From Rickettsiales bacterium (lineage in GTDB: Bacteria > Pseudomonadota > Alphaproteobacteria > Rickettsiales > JABIRX01), in the NCBI GenBank assembly GCA_016778805.1, contig JADHOX010000002.1, positions 8,001 through 72,000 on the forward strand: DNA of 64,000 bases. Direction: 5' to 3'. The notes beneath the pieces are model-generated. The model made no database searches. It had not been told where the DNA came from and saw only the letters and a list, made by a program, of their open reading frames with translations. Position numbers and translations under genes: made by a program. Numbering within the stretch: position 1 is the first letter of the stretch; every line of letters begins with the position of its first letter. Positions 37,801-44,857 of the stretch are shown here, in pieces.

Positions 37801-37824
37801 GAACGTGGTATAATTGCAACATTA
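37801..37824 (+). promoter_or_regulatory. Extended -10 promoter immediately before the first deaminase-like gene
   Basis: TGGTATAAT (TG at 37806-37807, TATAAT at 37809-37814) is a perfect extended -10 element. A TTTAAA at 37786-37791 is a weak -35 at 17 nt. The expected start site falls at about 37821-37824, that is on the ATG, so the mRNA would be leaderless or nearly so. Confidence 0.5.
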
Positions 37825-39770
37825 TGCCAGGCAATAAGAAAGGAGGAGGTCAAAGTTCAAATAATCAAAAGTCTTATAGTAAAAAAACTATAGGTAATAG
37901 TTCTATTAAATCAAAAGCTAAAAGTGAGTTATCTGCAAATAATGATGAAAATAAAACCCCAAATATTGCTGCTAGTAACAATAAAATTGTTCAAAAATCA
38001 ATATTAAGTAGTCCTGTTAAAGCAATTAATGTTAGAGCTAGTAGTCAGGCTTCACCTAATGATTTAAATAACTCAAAGACAGAAAAAATAAAAAAGAAAC
38101 CTACAATTAATCTAAAACATATAAAAGATAGATTTGTTCAAAAAACCCAGAATTTACTAAGTAAAAAAACTTCCGAGAGTTCTAAAAAAAGTTCTTCCAC
38201 AAAAACAATATCAGGAAGGAAGCAGCAGCAAAATAATATTAAAGGAAAAGAATTCGTTGCTGCAAAATTTTCTCGTGAAAAATCACTTATTGAAGATGAT
38301 CGATTAAGAATCATAGAGCCAATTTACATTAATAATCATGTAGATCGATCATCGGTATCAACTATTCCAAAGAATTTTACAAATTTATTTTTTACAGGAA
38401 ATTCTAAACCAAGAGAGTATTCAACACCAGAAAGAGTAAAAGATAAATCAAGTAGTAGAGGTGCCAAAACTACTCCTTCATCTTTAATGATTAATTTGGT
38501 TGAGGCAATTAACGATTTAAAATTAAAAAACAAATTGCTTAGATCTCATGGTGATAAAACAATTACGGGTAATTTAGCTTGTGCACAGTTATCAATAATC
38601 CCACAAGATAAATCTAAGAAACAAGTATTTATTAATGTTTCAGGAAGTGAAGATGGAGCAACTATAACTCCATCTGCCTTATATGGCAATTCCGAACATA
38701 CTTTTCCTGCTTTGTTTGAGTTACAAAAAGACTATCTAAAAGATGATATGTTAAAGGATCCAAATGTTAGAAAAGTTATTGGAGGGTTATCAAGAAAAGT
38801 ATCTTCTCCTGAAATCGAAGATGCTGGATCAAAAGTAAGAATAAAAACTCATCATTCAGAACAATTTATTGTTGGCGCATTATACAAATCTCTACTTGCG
38901 TTAAAAAATAGTGGTGTAAATTTGGAAGATACAAATTTTGTCCTTGATATAGCAACAAAGCTTGCACCATGTAATCATTGTATAAACCGTATAAATGACT
39001 TTTTAAATCTCGTAAGGGATGAATTATTTCCAGGTAATAATTTTTTTGTTACAAGGGTAAGTTGGCTTAATGAGTATCAAAAAGGTAATTCGCCATCAGA
39101 AGTTTCTGAAAATTATGAGAATCAAGATACAAAGTTAACAGACGAATTTGTTGAAATATCCGATCCTAAAAAAAATTATATGTTATTCTGTAAAGTTACT
39201 GAAGAAATGGCTAGAAATACTGATTTAGTTTTAACTGCTTCTGGAAGAAAGGCTTCAAGATCAAGCTCAGTTTTAAGTTCTAATCATCGTGCTTATCATG
39301 GTAGTTCTGCAAATATAAATATATCAACAGGTGATTCATACAAATTATTGTCTCCTCCAAAAAGTAAAAATAAACTTTTTTCAAATAATATGGGATTATC
39401 TGAGCTGCTTGGAATTGGTTTTGAAGATGCAGATATTAGCTACTTTGCTGGTGATATGGAGATTAAAAGTCCAGATAAGCCATCTCCATTGATAAAAAGT
39501 TTTCAAGAAGCTTTAATGTCTGTTGATTCAGAAAGAGATCAGAAAACTCAGATGAGTTGTTTGTCAATTAAATCGACTAATGTTTTGAAGGAATCAGTAT
39601 CATCATCAAACTCTGGTTTTTCAATATTTCAAGAAGTTAGAAGTGAATCTATAGTTAAAAAGTCACTTGTTAATGATTTTGATAATGTATTAAGTCCAAA
39701 TCGTAAAAAAAATGTTAAATTCACTGATAAGATAGAAGGTTCTGTTACAGGAAAAGGAAGGCGTTTTTAA
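37824..39770 (+). CDS. Deaminase-like effector candidate 1 (HSE...PCxHC motifs)
   Basis: A 648-residue protein of unknown family. Residues 1 to about 150 are Lys/Ser/Asn-rich and probably disordered. A conserved globular part (about 215-480) carries HHSEQF (His344, Glu346) and APCNHC (Cys383, Cys386), the zinc-ligand and catalytic pattern of the cytidine deaminase fold, with 35 residues between Glu and Pro. The tail is Ser/Lys-rich and basic at the end. It is a paralog of the gene at 40723; both begin with a Gly/Lys/Asn-rich motif. Toxin or effector deaminases, including the Orientia OTT_1508 type, show this pattern; the match to a named family is unproven. A TTG at 37797 is also in frame; I prefer the ATG. 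Confidence 0.75.
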   Translation: MPGNKKGGGQSSNNQKSYSKKTIGNSSIKSKAKSELSANNDENKTPNIAASNNKIVQKSILSSPVKAINVRASSQASPNDLNNSKTEKIKKKPTINLKHIKDRFVQKTQNLLSKKTSESSKKSSSTKTISGRKQQQNNIKGKEFVAAKFSREKSLIEDDRLRIIEPIYINNHVDRSSVSTIPKNFTNLFFTGNSKPREYSTPERVKDKSSSRGAKTTPSSLMINLVEAINDLKLKNKLLRSHGDKTITGNLACAQLSIIPQDKSKKQVFINVSGSEDGATITPSALYGNSEHTFPALFELQKDYLKDDMLKDPNVRKVIGGLSRKVSSPEIEDAGSKVRIKTHHSEQFIVGALYKSLLALKNSGVNLEDTNFVLDIATKLAPCNHCINRINDFLNLVRDELFPGNNFFVTRVSWLNEYQKGNSPSEVSENYENQDTKLTDEFVEISDPKKNYMLFCKVTEEMARNTDLVLTASGRKASRSSSVLSSNHRAYHGSSANINISTGDSYKLLSPPKSKNKLFSNNMGLSELLGIGFEDADISYFAGDMEIKSPDKPSPLIKSFQEALMSVDSERDQKTQMSCLSIKSTNVLKESVSSSNSGFSIFQEVRSESIVKKSLVNDFDNVLSPNRKKNVKFTDKIEGSVTGKGRRF

Positions 39771-39772
39771 TA

Positions 39773-40600
39773 TTACCTTCGAATTTCATGATGAGTTTCT
39801 AAATCATGTCTTGCAAGATTTTCTAAAATTATTTTATTTGTTCTTAATTGTTGTAATGTTTGAAAGTTTTTATCTAAATCGATTATTCCAAGATCTTGTC
39901 CAATACCATCTATGTTATGAGTTTTTGATTCATTTAATTTCATTACCATATGTTCAATAGTTTTTTCGGTATTTTTTAAAACATCTGAAATAATGGTATT
40001 TTTTGTATCTTGATTAATTTTTGCAAAAAAACTTGAAACTAGAAAAGCAGATTCTTGAATTTTTATGTTAAACATCTCTATTGATGTTGAGTTAAGATTG
40101 GCAATGATAGGATATTGTATAGCATGTAACAAATTTCGTGGACTAATTTCTAATGATTGTATCTCGAGAATTTGTTTTATTTCAAAAAACATATTTTGCT
40201 CTAACATGTTTAATAATGCTTTATTTATTAGAAAGTTAAAATTTTTGAAAATAATACCAGCTTCATCAGAATTTTTATGATTAGATTTGGTAATAATATT
40301 ATGAATGTTTTGATGAATGTCTGAGAAATTAGCGCAATGGATATTTTTACAATTTGCTAATAAGTTAAATATCTTATTATCGTTTTGTGCGTTTCTAAGT
40401 CTATTAAATAATGGTAAAATTATACTATAAGTAATTATCTCATTTAGTTGTTTTAAGTCACTTGATATGCAATTTGAGATATTTTCAATATCACAATTAT
40501 AAACATATTTTAGAGTCTTACTTTCTTCAAATGAAGGTAGTCTGAATATCTTTAAAATTTCTGTTGAAAAATCATTGGTATTTTCGTGTTTTCTAGTCAT
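39773..40600 (-). CDS. Unknown helical protein convergent with deaminase-like gene 1
   Basis: A 275-residue protein without a recognisable family. It appears almost entirely helical, rich in Asn, Ile and Leu, with no membrane span or signal peptide (for example KALLNMLEQNMFFEIKQILEIQSLEI, about residues 130-155). It ends basic (ETHHEIRR). The stop codons of this gene and of deaminase-like gene 1 are 2 nt apart in convergent orientation. Neighbourhood suggests a partner such as an immunity protein or chaperone, or an independent effector. The sequence itself shows neither. Confidence 0.65.
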   Translation of the reverse strand: MTRKHENTNDFSTEILKIFRLPSFEESKTLKYVYNCDIENISNCISSDLKQLNEIITYSIILPLFNRLRNAQNDNKIFNLLANCKNIHCANFSDIHQNIHNIITKSNHKNSDEAGIIFKNFNFLINKALLNMLEQNMFFEIKQILEIQSLEISPRNLLHAIQYPIIANLNSTSIEMFNIKIQESAFLVSSFFAKINQDTKNTIISDVLKNTEKTIEHMVMKLNESKTHNIDGIGQDLGIIDLDKNFQTLQQLRTNKIILENLARHDLETHHEIRR

Positions 40601-40672
40601 ATCATTTTGTGAAATTGGTTTTTTTTATATCACTATTATTAATTCTCAAGTAATAAGCCTCTTTTGTTAAAA

Positions 40673-40694
40673 AAAGTTGCTTGTTTGCAACTTT
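40673..40694. repeat. Inverted repeat over the promoter of deaminase-like gene 2
   Basis: AAAGTTGC-N6-GCAACTTT, perfect 8-bp arms (40673-40680 and 40687-40694). It overlaps the -35 region of the plus-strand promoter. Read on the minus strand it is followed by a T-run (complement of 40669-40675), so it also looks like an intrinsic terminator for antisense transcription. Operator or terminator cannot be separated by eye. Confidence 0.45.
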
Positions 40695-40695
40695 G

Positions 40696-40716
40696 TGTTA
40701 TAAGTAATTTGAGGTG
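40696..40716 (+). promoter_or_regulatory. Extended -10 box and Shine-Dalgarno of deaminase-like gene 2
   Basis: TGTTATAAG (TG at 40696-40697, TATAAG at 40699-40704) is an extended -10. A GAGGTG Shine-Dalgarno at 40711-40716 lies 6 nt before the ATG at 40723 and decides that start. The upstream TTGCTT is a poor -35. Confidence 0.5.
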
Positions 40717-40722
40717 ATTGAT

Positions 40723-42417
40723 ATGGGAAAAAATAAGAAAAAGGGGTCACCATTAGCAGGTATTACAGATAAGGGTAAAACAAATAGTTTATCCAGAAGT
40801 AGAGATTTGGAATTACTTAATGTTTTAGATCAAAATAAAACTCCTGAATCAAAAGAAACTGTCCAGTTAACAAGGCCGTTGTTATCATATGCTCAAGTTT
40901 TAAAATCAAATGCTAAAAGTTTAACTGAACAAACATCTCATGGCAAATTAACTCCAGCAAGAAATAGCACAGTTTTGAATGGGAAATTTCTTCAAGTGGA
41001 ATTAAAATCAGATCAATCAATTTCAAAGCTAGGATCAAAATTAACTGATACAATATCTTTAGATACTGATTTAAGGTCTAAATATCATTATTTTAACGTT
41101 AGTAATAAAGCTAAAACCTTACCTTATCACTTTACTCATCTAAATATTTGCTCAAGTGCAGATTATATTACATCAGCTACGCCACAAAAATATAAACAAA
41201 ATTTTGTTGCTACAACTGTTCAGGATGCTCTAATTCAACAATTAGGAAAAGCTATAAATCTTAAACCAAAGGATTCAAATAATGCGAATATAGCTTTAGG
41301 AGTTTTGACAATAATTCCATTTGATCAAGATAAAAGTCCGTTTTCTATAAAGGTAACAAGGCCTAATCTTAATCAATTTGAAATCATATGCCCAGAAGAT
41401 GTATATGGTAAAGCTCAAGCAACTTTCACTGATTTCCAAAAACTTAGAAGTATTTACAATTCAGAAGAGTTAGATGATCACCCTATAGTTAAAAGGCTAA
41501 TTTCATTTAAAAGAGAAGATCTGCATGATGGAGATATTGATTCTCATCAACACCAACAATTATTAAGAGTTACTCATCATTCAGAGCAATTTATATTAGC
41601 GGCAATAAGCAAAACTTTAGATAAAATTCTAAACATCAAGGATTCTGAAGTTAATATTCCTATTCATAATGCTACTTTTTTACTTGATATATCAACAGAG
41701 TTGTCGCCCTGTGATCATTGTATGAGAGCTATTAATGATTTTATGAGTTACTTCAGAGAATTAATTGAAGGAAACAATGTTTTTATAAGTAGGATATCGT
41801 GGTTTAATAAATACAGTAACTCTTTTGTAAGTAGCAATAAAACATTTGATGACAGAGAGAGTATAAGGTTTGATGAATTTGATAAAAATTATTTTGTAAT
41901 TTCTCGTATTAACAAAACTATTTTAAATAGAACAAATAATGTATTTACTGATGAGGGTAGAAATGCTAAAAACATTGCGCCTTTTATGAGTAGAAAAGCT
42001 AATAGACCGGCTTTTGATGCTTTGAATCAGGTCTGCTCAGAAAATAAGACGTTAGATGATAGTCCTATCAAAGCCAAAAAGAAATCCTCAAATTTACCTT
42101 TTAAGTCAGGTTTAAGAGGAATGTTTCCAAATATGGATAGTTTAAAATCTGAAGAAACTTATGAAGTAACTGATAAGTTATTACCAAGAGCTCAAAATCG
42201 GTTTGAAGAAAATAATTTTGATCTTGAGTCTAGTTTTGAAAGTAAAGATTCTTATGACCCTGAACTGGTAAGAGGTTCGATGAGTCCTGAAGTTGAGGAT
42301 TCTGTTTTAGCACCAATAAAATTTGCAATGAATTTAAATCCATGGGGTGAAACTGGTGAGTTATTGGCGAGAATAAAGGCAAACGAAAATAATGATAAAT
42401 CAAGATCAACGCGTTAG
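40723..42417 (+). CDS. Deaminase-like effector candidate 2 (HSE...PCxHC motifs)
   Basis: A 564-residue paralog of the protein at 37824. It shares the basic N-terminus (MGKNKKKG), a LTIIP strand, THHSEQFI (His286, Glu288), SPCDHC (Cys330, Cys333), a following NNVFISRISWFNKY and a DEGRNA segment matching SGRKA in its paralog. The zinc/catalytic His-Glu-Cys-Cys set is intact. The N-terminal 110 residues and C-terminal 130 residues are polar and probably disordered. No signal peptide is seen; a basic C-terminus (KSRSTR) could suit type IV secretion. A GTG at 40714 is in frame but overlaps the Shine-Dalgarno. The 3' end overlaps the convergent gene by 12 nt. Confidence 0.75.
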   Translation: MGKNKKKGSPLAGITDKGKTNSLSRSRDLELLNVLDQNKTPESKETVQLTRPLLSYAQVLKSNAKSLTEQTSHGKLTPARNSTVLNGKFLQVELKSDQSISKLGSKLTDTISLDTDLRSKYHYFNVSNKAKTLPYHFTHLNICSSADYITSATPQKYKQNFVATTVQDALIQQLGKAINLKPKDSNNANIALGVLTIIPFDQDKSPFSIKVTRPNLNQFEIICPEDVYGKAQATFTDFQKLRSIYNSEELDDHPIVKRLISFKREDLHDGDIDSHQHQQLLRVTHHSEQFILAAISKTLDKILNIKDSEVNIPIHNATFLLDISTELSPCDHCMRAINDFMSYFRELIEGNNVFISRISWFNKYSNSFVSSNKTFDDRESIRFDEFDKNYFVISRINKTILNRTNNVFTDEGRNAKNIAPFMSRKANRPAFDALNQVCSENKTLDDSPIKAKKKSSNLPFKSGLRGMFPNMDSLKSEETYEVTDKLLPRAQNRFEENNFDLESSFESKDSYDPELVRGSMSPEVEDSVLAPIKFAMNLNPWGETGELLARIKANENNDKSRSTR

Positions 42418-42912
42418 TTGAGTTGACTTATTTTCTAAACTTATAGTTTCTATCTTAAATTCCTTTGCGTTAAGTTTTTCAATTTGTTTGTTAACAAAAT
42501 CATAATCAACAGATAATTTGTTATCTTTTGTAAATTCAGTTAGAGTTTCAAACATATCTTGATATCTTGATTTTAGTTTATGATAATCATGATCATTTAT
42601 TAAATTTAAACCATAAGCTATATCAGGTGTTACCTTAAGATAAAATAAAGTTTCATTTGTAAGTTTAATATTATTTTCAAAAGATAATTTATTGATTGCA
42701 GCAAGGCATTTGAATTTATCAACCTGTAAAGAATAAAAACAATATGCTGGGTTGTTTTTTCGAATATTAGGGTTAACAAAATTATAATTTTCTGGAGGTC
42801 TATTCGGTAGATCTAAAGATTGAAAAAGTTCGTCAAATGGATTTATATTATTACTTAAATTAGCTGTTTGAGCTTTTGAAGCTTTAGCAACTTGTGTATT
42901 ATCTCTACTCAT
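42406..42912 (-). CDS. Unknown small protein convergent with deaminase-like gene 2
   Basis: A 168-residue polar protein, family unknown. The first 35 residues are Asn/Ala/Ser-rich; the rest is mixed with a helical C-terminal half (DYHKLKSRYQDMFETLTEF). It has no membrane helix. It has a purine-rich Shine-Dalgarno-like stretch (AAAAGGGGGAATTT) before its ATG. It overlaps the 3' end of deaminase-like gene 2 by 12 nt in convergent orientation, mirroring the unit at 37824-40600. A vague N-terminal resemblance to the 275-residue protein (both have a short F-x-x-x-L-P stretch) is too weak to call homology. Confidence 0.65.
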   Translation of the reverse strand: MSRDNTQVAKASKAQTANLSNNINPFDELFQSLDLPNRPPENYNFVNPNIRKNNPAYCFYSLQVDKFKCLAAINKLSFENNIKLTNETLFYLKVTPDIAYGLNLINDHDYHKLKSRYQDMFETLTEFTKDNKLSVDYDFVNKQIEKLNAKEFKIETISLENKSTQLTR

Positions 42913-42940
42913 AAATTCCCCCTTTTAAATTTATTTTAGA

Positions 42941-44176
42941 TTATTGTTTTATTTTTCCATGAAATAACAAGTCCAAATGTGTGAAACGATTACGAATTAA
43001 GCATGCATTATTCAAACAAAATTCAGTTTCGTTTTTATTTATCACATAATCTCCTGGATTAAGCGAGATATTATATTTAGAAATTAGAGTAAAGAAGTTT
43101 TTTGTTAAATTTAAATTGTTTTTAATTTGCGGGAGTATTTTTGTATAGTTTTGGTTTATGTGACTTAAATATTTGTAGTTTATTAGTTTGTTTAGTTTCT
43201 GTTTGTACTCAATTTTGCAACTATTAGCATATTGGGATGGAAAAATTTCTTCGAAACGAATATTGGCTTTTGGTTTAATCGTTAAATCATTTATGTGATT
43301 TGATATAAGGCTTTGAATTTGAAAGCTTAAAACTGATCCAACTAATACTTGTTCGCCATGATAATAATTATTATTGAAGCTATTACGCATATCTAAAAGA
43401 TGGGCAATTAAATGTTCAGCTTGGCTTGCAGGTTTTGAGCTGCTATTAAAATTCATTAATAAACCAGTTATTAGCAAAAGGTTTAATAATGGCATAAAGT
43501 CTTGATGATCCATTATTTGAGAAAAATTGGCTGCTAATGCTTCTAAATAGGGTTTTTGAATTTCTAAATAAAAAGGATCATATTCCTCGTCGAATCCAAT
43601 TAAATTACTTAAAAGCCAATCATTATCTATAAGGTAAGAGCATATTACATCAAAAATACCGCTACATGTTAGACGTTTTGGTGATTTTTTAAGAATACTT
43701 AAATCAAAAAAAGCATGAATAGGTGATTTTCCTGAAACCGATTTTTTATGATTATTTATAGAGATTGAGACATTTTTAGAGATATAGCCATTCATTGATA
43801 AAGCTGTAGCAATAACAGAGTATCCTAGATTAAATTCACTTGCTACATATTTGCATAGGTCATTAATTGTCCCAGATCCAAATGCTATTATGTAATCAAC
43901 ATTAATTATAAAATTTTTGATATCATTAACTGTGTTTAGATCGCATTTGGGATTTGATAGAATATATGATTTTGCTTTTAATGAATCCTTCAGATGTTTA
44001 AAATATTGCTGATTATTACTTACGATTTGACTATCGCTTATAATTATAATGTTCTTTGATTGAATAAAGTTTGGTATTTGATTTAATAAATTTGATGAAA
44101 TATGAATATTAGTTGCTATTGCTTTAGCAAATTTTTTTTCAATTTCTTTGAAACTATTATTTAAATCATTTTGCAT
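42941..44176 (-). CDS. sn-glycerol-1-phosphate dehydrogenase-like protein (AraM/EgsA type)
   Basis: An iron-containing alcohol dehydrogenase superfamily member of 411 residues. The dinucleotide-binding GSGTINDLCKYVASEF (about residues 99-114) and ATALSMNGYISKNVS are typical of glycerol-1-phosphate dehydrogenases (AraM, archaeal EgsA). Metal ligands are Asp in GIFDVICSY and His residues in SQAEHLIAHLLD and HGEQVLVG. These enzymes make sn-glycerol-1-phosphate from DHAP. The product's use here is unknown. Its ATG and the ATG of the divergent SDR gene are immediately back-to-back. Confidence 0.8.
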   Translation of the reverse strand: MQNDLNNSFKEIEKKFAKAIATNIHISSNLLNQIPNFIQSKNIIIISDSQIVSNNQQYFKHLKDSLKAKSYILSNPKCDLNTVNDIKNFIINVDYIIAFGSGTINDLCKYVASEFNLGYSVIATALSMNGYISKNVSISINNHKKSVSGKSPIHAFFDLSILKKSPKRLTCSGIFDVICSYLIDNDWLLSNLIGFDEEYDPFYLEIQKPYLEALAANFSQIMDHQDFMPLLNLLLITGLLMNFNSSSKPASQAEHLIAHLLDMRNSFNNNYYHGEQVLVGSVLSFQIQSLISNHINDLTIKPKANIRFEEIFPSQYANSCKIEYKQKLNKLINYKYLSHINQNYTKILPQIKNNLNLTKNFFTLISKYNISLNPGDYVINKNETEFCLNNACLIRNRFTHLDLLFHGKIKQ

Positions 44177-44857
44177 ATGAATAAAACAATCTTAATTACT
44201 GGAGGCGCCAAAAGGTTGGGAGCCAGATTAGCTATGTTTCTTGCAAAAGAAAAGTATAATATTGCAATTACATATAACAATTCTTTTACATCAGCTATCA
44301 AACTAAAAGAAAAAATTGAATCATTAAATTTAAATTGTCAGATTTATAAATTTGATTTCAATGATTTAGATTTCATAGATGATTTAGTTAACAAAGTTTC
44401 TAATGATTTTAATGGTATATTTGGCCTTATTAACAATGCCAGTATTTTTGAACAAAGTTTATATTTAGAAACGACAAAATCTGAATTATTGAGAAATTTT
44501 AACATTCATGTTTTTGCACCTTTCTTATTATCTCAGGCTTTCGCTAAAATTAGTGAAAAAGGTAAAATCATCAATATAACCGATCTAAGAGTGAAGACTG
44601 AAACATTGAGGTTTTTTCCATATTTGCTTTCTAAAAAATCTTTGGCTGATTTAACTAAAATGCTTGCGAAAGATTTAGCTCCCAAAATTCAAGTAAATGA
44701 AATTAGACCTGGAATTTTACTGCCTAATTTCAAATATGACCCAAGAGAAGATTTGAATAATGAATATACTAAACACCAAAAAATTGAAGATTTTTTCAGT
44801 ATAGTAAAAGACATCTTAGATAATAATTATTCAGGTCGACAAATTGAAATAAACTAA
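44177..44857 (+). CDS. Short-chain dehydrogenase/reductase, FolM/pteridine-reductase-like
   Basis: A 226-residue classical SDR. TGGAKRLGARLA (residues 8-19) is the NADPH-binding motif in the form seen in pteridine reductases and FolM. NNAS and the catalytic YLLSK (Tyr-x3-Lys, about residues 154-158) are present. The Ser of the triad is replaced by an ITD context in the usual place. A role in reducing dihydrobiopterin/dihydrofolate-type substrates is plausible but not certain. A TTG at 44171 is in frame; I choose the ATG at 44177. Its stop directly abuts the convergent lysS stop. Confidence 0.82.
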   Translation: MNKTILITGGAKRLGARLAMFLAKEKYNIAITYNNSFTSAIKLKEKIESLNLNCQIYKFDFNDLDFIDDLVNKVSNDFNGIFGLINNASIFEQSLYLETTKSELLRNFNIHVFAPFLLSQAFAKISEKGKIINITDLRVKTETLRFFPYLLSKKSLADLTKMLAKDLAPKIQVNEIRPGILLPNFKYDPREDLNNEYTKHQKIEDFFSIVKDILDNNYSGRQIEIN

